Shown: piece by piece, positions 34,284-45,919 of the stretch
Layout of the letters: each line of letters starts with the position of its first letter
Numbering within the stretch: position 1 is the stretch's first letter
Assembly (NCBI GenBank): GCA_003255025.1
Contig: QANY01005609.1
Coordinates: 853,152-917,151, forward strand
Origin: Datisca glomerata
Taxonomy: Eukaryota > Streptophyta > Magnoliopsida > Cucurbitales > Datiscaceae
Direction: 5' to 3'
Length of the DNA stretch: 64,000 nucleotides
Notes under the pieces: model-generated
The model's database searches: none
Told to the model about the DNA's origin: nothing
What the model saw: only the letters and a program-made list of their open reading frames with translations
Made by a program: the position numbers and the translations under genes

Positions 34284-34769
34284 CATAGAGGAAGAAGAAG
34301 TAAAGAAAAATAATAACACAAAGGAATTGATAGAAAAAATCTCTTATTGGAATTCACAAGGCAGCGATGGCAGAGGCACAGAGGAGTTGCTCACTGATTC
34401 GGCTGAGAAAGAGAGGAAGAGGAGTCTGAGTAATAGAAAGAATGATAGTAATGGACTCAAGAGAAGCAGTTTTCTTATATTCGAATGATTTTTAAGGTTG
34501 TACATGTTTTTATTTATACACAAAAGTGATAACTACATAGTAACATTTCCTCATATTCCCTTACAAGCTTTGAGGAGTAGATAGACAGTTTCAAGGAATA
34601 TTCATTTCCAAGATCCCTTTTATAACTGTCTGACCGATCCTACTATTCATATTTCATCATACTCCTTGATTAATTCTTTAGTTCAGATTTTGCCACGTGT
34701 AAGGCAGGATTTTGACTGTTCAATGACCCATCTTACACTCAACGAAATCCATTTGTTGATGTATCATGA
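34284..34769. other. Non-coding, no recognised gene
   Basis: Purine-rich at first, then mixed sequence. No family resemblance. Confidence 0.4.
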
Positions 34770-34995
34770 TGTCCTCTTTTCCTTCCAATGTTACGTCTTC
34801 CCATTTCTGTTCACACGCGTTTCTTAGGAACACGCGACGTAATTTTCCAAGTCACTTCTTGTCAAATCTTTGATGATTGCTTCTTTTCTTTCTTTCATTA
34901 CGCCTCCCCATTTCCTTCTGATGCTACATCTTCTCATTTTTGTTCACACGCATTTCTTGGGAACGCGCGGTGCAATTTCCATGCCACTTTTGGTA
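34770..34995 (+). repeat. ~130-bp tandem duplication, two copies
   Basis: TTCTGTTCACACGCGTTTCTTAGG near 34,803 and TTTTGTTCACACGCATTTCTTGGG near 34,936 lie in matching contexts (ATG(T/C)TAC.TCTTC before, AACACGCG/AACGCGCG and CAA(G/T)... after), 133 bp apart. Not coding as far as I can see. Confidence 0.75.
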
Positions 34996-35213
34996 GACTG
35001 CGCCAACCCCTTTTTGTTATTTTTTCATGACAATTCATTTCATCACACCTTTTCAATGAGACTTTTCACACTCAAACATCTTTTCAATATGCCTCTTGAT
35101 ATTTCTAAAGTGAATTGAAGTCTCACTTTACATCTGCGGCATATTTAAAGGCCTTTGTCTTTCCTCCTTCCTCATTTCTCATTTCCAATAAAGTAAGTTT
35201 CTACATTTCTTCT

Positions 35214-35325
35214 CACTACAACAAATTGAGACATTAATGATGGTGGAAAACCATCATTAAAACCCTGTAATGACAGTGGAACCACTATCATCTTCCGGAT
35301 TGTCATCTTTCAAACCAACATCAAA
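35214..35325 (+). mobile_element. CACTA family 2-like 5' terminus
   Basis: CACTACAACAAATTGAGAC opens a block rich in TGACA/TGTCA and ATGATGG motifs (AATGACAGTGG, ATTGTCATC, CCATCATTA), as in the family 2 ends at 9,870 and 45,445. No matching right end with the same target site was found, so it is a solo end. Confidence 0.5.
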
Positions 35326-36137
35326 AGATATTTTTACCAAAAATCAAAGATATTTTTAAGAAAAATCATCATCTAAATTATAAGTTTAGATAACACATAT
35401 AGATCATTTGGACAGAAAGAGTAAGGGGCACAAAACTAGTCAATGAGAACTCATGGGTAAGCTTGAAAAAAAAATCATCCACACAAATTAATCAAAATAT
35501 CAAGAAGGTAATAATTAATACCCTCATTCCAAGCTTACATGTTCGACTAATTTCATATATCTATACAATTTATAGAAGTGTAGAAGTTGTAAAAATATTT
35601 TTAGACATTATTACCCTTAACTACCTGTAAAGTTTTCTACACTATTCTTAAAATATATACAAAATCACATGAAGGATTTTCAACTAATTTGTTTAAACTA
35701 TTATCTTTAGAGACATTTCTCCGCATTATTACTGTCTAAAACCTAAAAAGTCAATGCAATCTATTAATCTCAAATTAGCAAAATATTTCTTTAGTTAATT
35801 ATTTTACGTAACATGGATTACAATAGTCTCTTAAAACTTAATGAAAGAAAACTATATATCAAGCATATTGAGTGAATCTTTTTTCTTATAAGAAATTCGT
35901 TTTACTTCATTTGACTCGAAATACTTTTCTATAGCGTATATATAATTTTATACCTTCATATGGACATAATTTGTGAATGAGTTAAAATATCATAAGTCAA
36001 AACATACGCGTCGTACGCGATCCTTGACTAGTTTCATAAAAAAATGTACAATAGGCATTATCATGTCTCACTTCCAATGGAATAAGGTTATTGTTTGATT
36101 GTTTCCACTTTTGGTGCGAGATTGTACAATCGTTGTG
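35326..36137. other. Upstream region of the ALMT pseudogene
   Basis: AT-rich, with no repeat recognised. It would have been the promoter region of the ALMT gene. Confidence 0.4.
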
Positions 36138-36147
36138 TATATATAAG
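36138..36147 (+). promoter_or_regulatory. TATA box of the ALMT pseudogene
   Basis: TATATATAAG lies about 100 bp before the ALMT start codon. The leader between them (GGGGAAAAAGAAAGTGAAG...) is purine-rich. Position and sequence fit a plant core promoter. Activity is not known. Confidence 0.5.
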
Positions 36148-36244
36148 CCTCACATATAAGGCACAACACAACAAGGGGAAAAAGAAAGTGAAGAAGAAGA
36201 AGGGAAATTTGAAGGACCGAATTAATATATCTTTTTAATTAGCA

Positions 36245-37673
36245 ATGGAGTCCATTGTGATTTCAATTCCTAAAGAAGAAATTGTTGTTCTTCGTTCAAA
36301 AGATGAGACGAAAAAGCTTGAAATTTCTTTGCTTCCGATTGTCAAAGTTCTGAGACAAAAAATTAGAAATTTGAAGGACATGAAAGAAGTAATTCATAGT
36401 GTGAAGGTTGGAATTGATTTGGTTTTGGTTTATATCCTCTATCTACTCGATCCTCTTTATGACCAAGTGGGTGATAATGCTATGTGGGCTATTATGCCCA
36501 TCGTGATTATCTTTGATTCTTTCGCAGGTAATTATTTATGTTGTATAAGCATAAGTTAATTAGTTAATCAGTTATTAAGTTTCATTTTCTTAATTAATTA
36601 TTTCAAGTTGAAAATATAATTGTGTAATATATGAATGCAGGAGCTACACTAAGCAAAGGCATAAATAGAGGAATAGGAACTATTTAGGAGGTGGATTGGG
36701 GTGTTTGGCTGCAGCTTTTGCTCAACAACTTGGTGTGATTAGCAAGGCTATTGTGGTTGGCTCTTCTGTATTTATCTTTGGTAATTATTTTCCTTTTTTG
36801 TTTACAAGTTCACGACACTAGAGTTGCTATAAATATTTATGCTAAAACAATCATTCCTTTTATCCGCAATATTGCACCATCTTATCATTAAATATACGTA
36901 ATTCAACTTGTTCATAAATAAATAGAACAAAATTCTCAGGTGCGGCCGCAACATACACTCGGTTGATACAAAAATTTTAGAAAATATATGACTATGGAGT
37001 GATGATATTTATATTGACATTCAATCTGGTAGTTGTATTTGGATACGAGCGGAAAAAGTTCTCAAGTTAGCATGCGAACGTCTCTCGACTATCGGTATGG
37101 GTTTTGCAGTCTGTATTTTCATAAGCTTTCTCATCTTCCCCAAATAGGCTAGTGATGAACTTCACGACTCAATCGCCCTTAAAATTCACGACCTGGCAAT
37201 TGGTGTTCAAGGTAAGTAGTTGATATGGGAAAATGCTAAAAACTTTTAACCATTTATTTCCTAAAAGATAATTAATTTAACTATTTTTTCGAAAACTAGT
37301 AGACAGATAGTAGATTGCAACTTTGCCTGCGTGAAGTTTTGCCTGCGTGAAGTCGAAAATGCTCATATTTAATCCTAGTATGACTGTAAAAGTACATTAA
37401 AAATTCTGGTTTTTTTCCTTAATTAAATTAAAATAGAACGTTTTTTTAATTAGCAATTTCGTAATTGTTTTTTTTTTCACAGAATGATTGGAGGAGTATT
37501 TCTCATTGGGGAATGAAAAGGAAAATAATATCTCTTCCACCGTTAATAGATGCAAATCAGTATTAAATTCTAAGTCAAAGGATGAATCATTTGTATGTTA
37601 TTTAATTTCTTCTTATTATACTTTATACACATTTATAAATTTCATTTTTCTCTTTGAAAAGTGAAATTGAAGA

Positions 37674-37718
<45 letters not shown>

Positions 37719-38367
37719 GAAACTTACAAAGTATTTTAGGCAAATTTTGCGAAGTGGAACCATGGCAAGGAAAATTTGGGCTAATTACCCATGAAAGAAT
37801 TATCTTCAAATTGGAGAGCTTCTGAGAGAGCAAGCTTTCACTAAAAGCTTGTCTTCTATCTCATAGACTATCCCTTTGTACAGTACTAATTTGTTCATAA
37901 TTTTCCACTATGAGTTGCATCCTCTTTACTATCAGTTTGTACAGTACTAATCTAGCTAAAACCATGTAAGATTACAATATATTTTTAAGGCAAGTACTTT
38001 AAATTTCATTATCATTTCGTTTGGTGTTGAAATTTTAAACATAGCCCTCAACAAATGAGAGAGAGGAAATCAAAGAGCCATGTGAAGCAATTGGGTCAGC
38101 CACTGCATGGACGTTAAGAGAGCTTGGAGAAAGCATCATGAAAATGAAGAAATTTCAGATTTGGGAACTGATACTACCAAAGTTGAAGACAATTAGACAA
38201 GAGGTGAGCTTGGTCATGTCTTCTTCCAAGCTTGGACTTTTAGAGAATAATGAAAGAGTTGTCATGGCAACCTTCCTCTTTTTTTAATGGAGATAATGGA
38301 AAAGGCTGAAGATTTGGCAAAAGAAGTTGAAGAACTTGGAGTGATTGCTGGTTTTCATTCCCAATAA
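36245..38367 (+). pseudogene. Aluminium-activated malate transporter (ALMT) pseudogene
   Basis: Start and stop codons and six exon blocks with intact-looking splice sites remain: 36,245-36,527, 36,641-36,780, 36,940-37,211, 37,483-37,592, 37,740-about 37,868, and about 38,046-38,367. ALMT hallmarks are visible: VIHSVKVGIDLVLVYILYLL (TM1), LYDQVGDNAMWAIMPIVIIF (TM2), GATLSKGINRGIGT, AAATYTRLIQ, YDYGVMIFILTFNLV, the F-P-K/I-W site, LEEYFS, ANFAKW, and a C-terminal helical EKAEDLAKEVEELG. ALMTs are vacuolar or plasma-membrane anion channels that export malate. Lesions: a 1-bp deletion in exon 2 giving TAG, TAG twice in exon 3 (one replacing the Trp of F-P-x-W), TGA at the start of exon 4, a frameshift and a Trp-to-TGA stop in exon 5, and a frameshift in exon 6. 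A copia element begins 24 bp past the stop codon. Several lesions make loss of function certain. Confidence 0.95.
37678..37719 (+). repeat. (ATT)n microsatellite in ALMT intron 4
   Basis: About fourteen ATT units lie inside the fourth intron of the ALMT pseudogene. Confidence 0.95.
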
Positions 38368-38514
38368 AATTATTTTAGATTTATTAGATTTGTTAAGCCA
38401 CATTCTCAGCCACCTTAGGTTCCACATGTGCAGTCCTTCAACTCTAATGACACATCAGCACATATCACCAACAAAGGAGTTAGTTAGGCATCCTCGCATA
38501 TTATTGGTTGTTAG

Positions 38515-39354
38515 CCTGAACTTCTTCAATGGTGACTAGCTCAGCTTGAGAGGTAACGTTTGCCACAGCTGAGTCATATTCAGGACCCAAACCAATGAGA
38601 ATATGAAGCATCAGGTCTTGTTCACCATCTGGATTACCAACTGCGAGAAGGTTATCTGCTATGATTCTCATTTTGTCAAAATAGTGTGAGATTGTCATCG
38701 AGTACTTTGGGGTATTGTTCAAAGCATTTTTCAATTGTAGGAGTCTGGCTTTGGAGCGACTGGCAAATGCCCTTTTAAGGGCATTCCATAGGATTTTTAT
38801 GCTATTATATTGTAGCATTGATCCGAGAACTCTTTCACTCATTGAAGAGTGAAGCCAGCTTAGTAGGAGTTGGTCACTTCTTATCCAGTCCAGAAATTCT
38901 GGGTTGATTGCTCCATCAGGTTGAGTCTATGGAGGAGGGTTCTAAGTTCCAAATACAAATTCACTCAGTCCGTGTCCAATGATTGTAGTTACTACATGTG
39001 ATTTCCATAGGACGAGATTGTCGCGGTCAAGCTTAATCGACAGAGTAACATTCAGAGTGTTCTTGAAAGGATTCAAGCTATCCAGGGTTCTGTTTAGAAC
39101 TCCTAATGACTCACGACTATTTTTTGTGCTGGCTGCATTGATGGTTTGCATAGCAACTTGGGCAGTAATGGGTTCCATTTTCGTCGTCAGAGGTGAGGGA
39201 GACGAATCTGCTCTGATACCAAGTTGAGAACATAAATATTGGATAACAAAAATCAGTGTTAGGTCTCCCTCACTATTGAGAAGCCAGCAAATATATATCC
39301 ACCAAAAGCAAGTTTGTTACAAACAAATGATTACAAAAGATTACATATATGGAG

Positions 39355-39389
<35 letters not shown>
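38515..39389 (-). pseudogene. Inverted segment: copia gag start, PBS and LTR 3' half
   Basis: Minus-strand reading, in order from the right: LTR 3' half with a (CT)n run, AACAAACTTGCTTTTGGTGG and TTATCCAATATT; then TGGTATCAGAGCAGATTCG (PBS). Next come MEPITAQVAMQTIN, IKLDRDNLVLWKSHV, MLQYNSIKILWNALKRAF, LKNALNNTPKYSM and LVTIEEVQ. These are UBN2/retrotran_gag-type copia Gag motifs. The right end joins a + strand continuation of the same protein (LLMSHESRIERKN). The left end joins the LTR. Undoing the inversion makes both junctions match the intact 3' LTR and a continuous Gag, so it is a single inversion, not two insertions. Confidence 0.9.
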
Positions 39390-40961
39390 CCTTACTCATG
39401 AGTCATGAAAGTCGTATTGAGAGAAAAAACACACGACGACTTAATCAGCTTCGTGTCACTGCCAATCTTGCTCAACATGGTGGAACCAAGAGGGAAGGTC
39501 AGTCTAACTCACAGTGGTGGTCTAACATGAACTATAACAACTACACCAGGTCTAACAATAGCTTCAGTCAGTACAGAGGGTCGAAGAGGCATTCGAGGTG
39601 GTAGGTCCAACAATACTACTGTCCTTTACCAAGTCTGCACAAAACCAGGGCACACTGCCACTACTTGCTGGTACAGGTTTGATAAAACCTTTCAGGGTAT
39701 ATCTAAAAACTTTAGTCCCACCTCACCTCAGAGTCCTACTTTTTGAACGCCTAACTTAAACACTAGTGCCTTTGTTGCTGCTCCAGAGTCAGTATCAGAT
39801 TCTTCTGGCATGCAGACAGTGGAGTTCTTAATCATATCATTGTAGATATTGGGAACCTAAGTGTTGTAAGTGATTATCAAGGTCAGGAAAAGCTAACTTT
39901 GGGGAATGGTAAGGCTCCGTCAATCAGTCATGTTGGTTCTACTCTCCTTAGCTACACTCCATATCCCTTTAAACTTCTTCAATTACTTAGAGTAACTGCA
40001 ATCACTAAAAATATTATTAGCATTTCTAAACAAACACAAGATAACCCTGTCTACGTGCTTTTTTATTCCACCTTTTGTTTTGTAAAGAATCTAGAAACAT
40101 GGATTACTCTTCTCCACGGGAAGCTTAAGGATGGTCTATATGAGCTCTTCCTGCCAAGTAAAGGACATGTTGTTGCTGTCTCCTATAATGTCTTTCTCAC
40201 ACCACATGGTCACTCTCCTTCATCAACCTCAAAAGTGCAGTCTAAGTCTAGTGTCAATAATGGATTACCTTTTTTAAGTCTTTAGTCCAAGTGTACTAGT
40301 TGTGTTGTCTCAGTGTTACAGTCTAATGAGTCTATTGTCTATAAGCATGCTCCAAACTATCATGTACTTACCACATCTAATATAAAAGTTTTCCCATATG
40401 TTTCCTTTCTTACCCTTGTGAATCTTGTTAATACTCAAACTTGCCATAATCAACTTGGACACCCCTCATCCAGAATCACTCTTGCCACTTTAAAAATGGT
40501 CAACTTAATCGTAATCCTCAACAACTAGAATTTTGTGACTTCTGCATAAAAGGGATTAGCCATGTTCAAACCTACCCCACTACCCCAACAAGAACTACCC
40601 AGCCTCTTCAACGCATTCACAGATATCTCTGGGTTCCAGCTTCAACTACTTCTAACTCTTGGTATAAATACTATATTCACTTCCTAGATGATTTCACTAG
40701 GTTCAGTTGGGTCTACCCCTTGAAACTCAAGTTAGAAGTCTTACCTACCTTCATGTACTTCAAAAAAATGATTGAAAAATAACTTGGACTGCCCATTAAA
40801 GTATTTCAAGATAAGGTTCTTGCCAAGCAACTCATGATTCAATATGTCCCCTCTACAGAACAGGTGGCTGACATTTTTACAAAGCCACTTTCAGGGCCTC
40901 GCTTTCTTTTCTTAAAGGACAAGCTCAATGTGGTTGCCACCCCTTTGAGCTTGAGGGGGGA
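39390..40961 (+). pseudogene. Copia Gag/protease/integrase remnant, RT deleted
   Basis: Gag continues: SHESRIERKNTRRLNQLRV, and a zinc-knuckle remnant VCTKPGHTATTCWYRF (first Cys lost by a shift). An LTR-element pre-integrase part follows: LETWITLLHGKLKDGLYELF, CHNQLGHPSSRITLATLK (H-x3-4-H of the HHCC finger), and the integrase core start YYIHFLDDFTRFSWVYPLK. After the deletion only the RNase H end remains (EQVADIFTKPLSGPRF). Several stop codons and frameshifts are present. No coding capacity for its own transposition. Confidence 0.88.
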
Positions 40962-41239
40962 CTTTAAACCACATTCTCAGCCACATCAGGTTTCACATGT
41001 GCAGTCATTCAACCCTAATGCCACATCAGCACATATCACCAACAGAAGAGTTAATTAGGCATCCTCACTTGTTATTTGCTGTTAGCCTTTCTCTCTCTCG
41101 CGCTCCATATAGTAATTTTTTGTAATCATTTGTCTGTAACAAACTTGCTTTTGGTGGCTATTTATTTACTAGGTTCTCAATAGTGAGTAAGAGCTCACAT
41201 TGATTTTTGTTATCCAATATTTCTCTTCTCAACTAGATT

Positions 41240-43799
41240 TTATTATATATTAAATAAATAGCATATATAATGTGTTGTACATAATCATTTGCCATTTTTT
41301 GTTGGCTTGCGTAGGTACATATTATAATGTATATTCAGAACGAATTGGAGATTAGGGCTTCAATAGAATGATATAGTATTCTAAAATTTATTGGATTCTT
41401 ATACTTACAAATCATTAACAACTAACACTCTAATCATTCAATTAAATGCCGCTCCTCACACGAGGATAGAAAGATAAGTAAAACAATGAAACTTTTGTGA
41501 AGGAAAACTATGATGTTAAAATTACTTTTTAATTAGTCTAAAATCATGTCTCGATGTGACGTCATTTTATAAAAATTACTCAAAACCTTCAAGAATTTAG
41601 TTGGCAAAGCATCTTAATGAATGATAAAACAAGATTGACCAAGTGTTGTATTATTGCTAGTAATTCATGTATGAATTTGAGCAGTCATTTTAATGGGTAA
41701 TAATTTTAAAACTAATAACACAATAACATATGAATGATTAATACGTTATTTAGTCAGTCAAAATGTGATTTATAAATTAGTCTGTATAAAATTAGTAAAT
41801 TGATTTTTTTTTGAATTTTTATAAGGCAAGCAACGGCTTTTAACCCAGTTGTTTATAGCGAAGTTTACTTACAACAAAAATAATTGTGCCCGATGTATTG
41901 CTTGAAACAAAAAGAGCTACATGTGAATAAATCTATAAACAATAAGGGTGTATTTAGTACAAGGTTAAGTTTACAAAAATGCCTGGAAAGTGAGGGAGAA
42001 AATGAGAATACCATGTTTGGTTTAAAAATTATGAAATGTATTAACATGGTGAGAATGTGAAGATACCCTCCATTGAGGGCATCTTGATACCCCTTTTAAT
42101 TGAGGGGTTTCTCATTCCTTGCATTTTCAACAATTATTTTTCTCATATTTCCTAAATTACTCTCCTTACAAATAATGAAAAATATTTTATTTTAAAAAAT
42201 AAATAAATTAACAATTGTATTGTAGCTTTTTATAAATTAAATAAATCATAAAGGAAATTTTTTTTTAATAAATCATACATAAATATAATTTAGTTCAAGG
42301 ATAAAATTGGAAATTGACTATTATACTTATAACATTTACTTTCACATTTCATCAAAATAAACAAATTAATTTAACATTCTCACCATTAAATCATAACATT
42401 CTCAATGTTAACAAACAAAGTAATCTTAATTTACCGGATATATACATTCCCACAATCATATCTAGCAATCTTATTCCAAAAATCATTTATTCACAATCAT
42501 ATTTGTTCTCTTCCGATTTTTCTAATTTGAGTCTTTTTATTCTTTTTTATTCTAAATTTTTAAGTACTTTCCATTAAGCCAAACTTCTAGCTTTCTGATG
42601 AACCCAAACTTTGTTAAAAAGTTTTTAATAAAAAATTATTTCTATTTTTATCTACTTGAAATGTTATAATGGTGGCGTCTATTTATTTTTAAATTGACAC
42701 TATTTTAAATAATTCAAAGGGTTACAATGACTATTCGAATGATCACAAATCAGTCTATATATATAGTGACCCTATTTGTATTTTAATGATGAAATCTTCA
42801 TCTTTCTCCCTCTTATGGATTGGAGTGCAACTTCCATAAGAATGAAAACTTTTTTTATCTTGTGAGACAATTGCTGATCAACTTGTACACCGTGGATGGA
42901 GTTGGGAGACAATTGCTTATCACCTTGTGCACAGTGAATGGAGCAAAATTATCTTAAGGACACAATATTCGCACTAGGCTCGAATTAGTTTCTATTTTTT
43001 ATTGTTGAAGATTTTGAGGATGATTCTATAATTACTCATTTTATAACTACAAAGGTGCAAGGTACGCGTGCGTTTTGCTACTGTTGTATTGGGTTATGTA
43101 TATAAAAAGTTGATTTTGAAGTACTTGTTTATGCACGATTTCAAATTGCAACAGATTTTACTTTGTAATCTGGTTTTCTTTAATTATATGTTTCCTACGA
43201 AAAAAAACTATTACGGTACTCCCTCATCCCTTCCGTCTATGTACATTTTCTTGCACTGTTTTGGCATATCCCTTGGATTTCTGAAGTACAATTATGATAA
43301 TCCTTGAGAAGGGAAGAAATGGTGAAATTGGTTTATTGTGAAGGTCCTACATGTTCTAAGATGGTAAAATCAATATTCTACGTGGATTAAAATAATTCCA
43401 CCAGTTGGCAATTTTTTGTAGTGTTTGGTATGTATTTGTTTCACTTTGTATTTGTCATGAAAGTCTGGACTGATTCGCTGCTCTTTTAAACAACATTACA
43501 TGCTTTATGATTTTGCATATGATAATTAGTGCATCCAGTTTCATGTTATGTACTGCTTATTATGTTTACATATGACATTAACGGTCTTGATGCATGAGAG
43601 TAGTTTTGATTATTTATCTAAAGTTTGCACTTCTAATTGGCGTCTCTTTGGAAATTGTAAATAGTGAATCATCACATCATGAATGACGTGTTTGGATATA
43701 CATGTGGAACTCAAAGACATGCTTGGGTGGCGCTTACATAGCACGATAAAACTGAAGTTGGATAAATAGTAAATATATTTGTAAGGGATGTCGCCTAAG
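41240..43799. other. AT-rich non-coding DNA
   Basis: No gene or named repeat recognised in about 2.5 kb. An internal pair at 42,890 and 42,907 (GGAGTTGGGAGACAATTGCT / GAGACAATTGCTGATCAACT-like) repeats a short phrase: GAGACAATTGCT(G/T)ATCA.CTTGT.CAC. Confidence 0.4.
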
Positions 43800-44138
43800 T
43801 ATAAAGGCGGCACCCATGGACTTATAAAGGTAGTGAGCTCATCGTTGAGATTATACGTTAAGTGTTGTGTCTTGCCTTCGAGCTTAGTGAAAAAGGCTCG
43901 AAGGCTCTTCCAGGAAGAGTCTTCCTTACTTGGGAATAATTTAGGGGTTGTGGTCTGGTAGGATTAGAACAAGGTTATGCTGTACCATGAGAGCAAAATC
44001 TCCTTGAAGGGTATGACCTCTTTAGGCAGCTAGGATTTGCTCCCTTCTAATGGAGAAGGATCAAAAGGCGTGATGATCCTTGTCAGGAAAACCCTATTGT
44101 GCCACCTTCGAGGAGCCCGAGGGCGAGTACACCATTGC
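43800..44138. other. GC-richer block, retroelement-like but unassigned
   Basis: Base composition rises sharply from the AT-rich neighbours. Phrases such as GCCTTCGAGC, GGCTCGAAGGC and CCTTCGAGGAGCCCGAGG look like LTR or other repeat sequence, but no diagnostic border was seen. Confidence 0.3.
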
Positions 44139-44440
44139 ACATGATGGGTGGTGTTCCACCGCCGGGGTGGTTGTCGGTGGCATGTGGTGTTACGCCGCTG
44201 AGGTGGTCACCAGCAACACGTGGTGTTCCGTAGCTAAAGTGCTCATCGATGATGGGTGGTGTTCGACCGGCGGCAAGTGGTGCTCCACTAGGGTTGCCCG
44301 ACGACGGGATGAGCAATAGACCCATTGTCAAAGGGTGCTCGACGGTGGGTTGAATAAAGTCACTCACCGACAGGGTAGCCCGATGGCGGGTGGCGTGGTT
44401 CACCCAACAGTGGGTGCGTGATGCCTTCGTCGTTAAGGGA
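44139..44440 (+). repeat. GC-rich 36-bp minisatellite
   Basis: GGTGGTGTTCCACC, TGTGGTGTTACGCC, CGTGGTGTTCCGTA and GGTGGTGTTCGACC follow one another at about 36-bp spacing, with CGCCG/GCGG cores. More diverged copies (GATGGCGGGTGGCGTGGTT, AAAGGCGGGTGGCGTG) continue to about 44,460. Because the period is a multiple of three, it reads open on both strands with a WCS...-type periodicity. I see no evidence that it codes. Confidence 0.75.
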
Positions 44441-44576
44441 ACACAAAGGCGGGTGGCGTGTTTGAGACCCCTTCGAGTTCAGCGTTATGCACAGTTCAAG
44501 CATCCCATTTGTGACTGTTGGTTATGCGACTGCTCGGTGCCATGAAGGCATGGCTAGTCGAGGGCGTAAATTATTG

Positions 44577-44678
44577 TCACGTTTTATGAATATGACGTCA
44601 TTTTAAAAGCATAATCACGTTTTAGGCGTGGTCACATTTTAGGCGTGATAACGTTTTTAGCGTGACCGTCACGTGATT
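44577..44678 (+). repeat. Short inverted CACG-rich repeats
   Basis: TCACGTTTTA, ATCACGTTTTAGGCGTGG, TCACATTTTAGGCGTGA, AACGTTTTTAGCGTGA and CGTCACGTGA follow each other at 20-25 bp. Each unit is a small imperfect palindrome (CACG...CGTG). Confidence 0.75.
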
Positions 44679-45145
44679 TCTGTGTCGTTACTAAAGACGT
44701 ATTTGTGGTCTCCGCTTGACCCCATCTATGTAAAAGGTCCTCAATATCATTATGGGTATCATCAATTCTCACATCTCCCAAGGCCAAACACCAAAGAATA
44801 TTCCACACTTGGAGTTCTCACCAGTCTTAGAGTAGTAAAGACATTGTCATCGTTGGGCGGTAGCCCTAAGGTGTTGGTCATTCACCCTTTCGGTCACACA
44901 TCTCCCACGTTCTTAGGCTTACTTCTCATAGACTAGGTCACTCAAATTACACAGCACCCGTAAAACCCCTAAATAGAAATGAAAAAATATATCCCGAGTA
45001 AAAATAAAATCTTGAGATTTTGAGTTTGCTTGATTTAATTGAATGGATGTACTATTTGAGAGTAATTGCAAACGAAAAGGTATTAGTACTATTTCTTTTC
45101 ATATATATATGCATTTCATTGCACATGTTAGTAAACACTTTATAG
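44679..45145. other. Non-coding, no recognised gene
   Basis: Mixed then AT-rich sequence. No motif recognised. Confidence 0.4.
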
Positions 45146-45444
45146 TTTTTTTAAAAGGAATTATATTACCGGGAACTAATCCTAGATACATAAATCTTCT
45201 ACAATGAGGAGAGTGACACCCACCTAAACAGAAGAGAAAAAGTTAGCTACAATTTGGATGAGAATGAAGATCTGTTTTGATCGGATGGATGATATTCCCA
45301 CACTCTGTATTTTTCATTTTAGACAAATTTAACGCAGCAATAGTCTTGGATGAATCCGTCTCTAACACATTGATCGAAACATCGTTTCCCCATACTAGCT
45401 AAGACCTTCCATAATAGCCAAAACCTCAGCCTGGAACACATCAT
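45146..45444 (-). pseudogene. LINE 3' end: RNase H tail and poly(A)
   Basis: On the minus strand the sequence reads FQAEVLAIMEGL, then VLETDSSKTIAALNL and GNII in shifted frames. These are RNase H motifs (A-E-x-x-A-I-x-x-G-L, then E-x-D-S). It ends TAATATAATTCCTTTTAAAAAAA, the typical 3' end and short poly(A) of plant LINEs. It is the continuation of the LINE at 55,772-61,003, separated by the nested CACTA elements. Confidence 0.85.
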
Positions 45445-45844
45445 CACTACTATAAAAATGGGCTACAATGACACCAATAAAAAAAATTTATGACAATTTT
45501 GTTAAACATGTCATAGAAAAAATGTTCTTGGAGTGGGAATTTTTTTTGAGTTAACATGACAATGTTTAAATAAACTGTCATTAAGTGTTTATCTATTATG
45601 ATAGTAATTCTTTTAACTGTCATAAAAAGATTTTGCCTTTTTCAGATGACAGACATGTCAATTTTTTATATATACTCAAAGTTGATGTTAATTACAAAAA
45701 TACCATGTTAATAATACAATACCAATATTTCTCTCATTATCTCATCCTCTCTCAAACACGAGCCTCTCTTTTTCCCCCTCTCTAATTCTCAAACTATCTC
45801 TTATCTCCCAAACCATGTCTCTCATCTCCATATCTCTCAGCTCA

Positions 45845-45845
<1 letters not shown>

Positions 45846-45917
<72 letters not shown>
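45846..45917 (+). repeat. (CA)n microsatellite
   Basis: About 35 uninterrupted CA units, flanked by CTCTCT-rich DNA in the outer CACTA element. Confidence 0.98.

Positions 45918-45919
<2 letters not shown>

Larger units (their letters stand above)
38391..41234 (+). mobile_element. Copia element with internal inversion, TSD AGATT
   Basis: AGATT flanks both sides (38,386-38,390 and 41,235-41,239), a correct 5-bp target-site duplication. The 3' LTR is 40,962-41,234 (273 bp), after the PPT TTGAGGGGGGA. The 5' LTR is split. Its first ~124 bp (38,391-38,514) are in place. Its second part, the PBS (TGGTATCAGAGC) and the gag start lie inverted in 38,515-39,389. The rest of Gag, a protease trace and integrase pieces follow in + orientation. 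The RT is absent: the integrase phrase LGLPIKVFQ jumps directly to the RNase H tail QLMIQYVPSTEQVADIFTKP. It is therefore a defective derivative that sits 24 bp beyond the ALMT stop codon. Confidence 0.9.

Noticed and set aside
34092..34488. Open frames with YIYIYIY and RERERER runs
   Set aside because: Produced only by the (TA)n(GA)n microsatellite.
37642..37833. Minus-strand frame with a poly-Asn run
   Set aside because: It is antisense to the ALMT intron (ATT)n repeat and exon 5.
44083..44403. 106-codon minus-strand frame as a gene
   Set aside because: It lies over a 36-bp GC-rich repeat that is open on both strands; no protein family resemblance.
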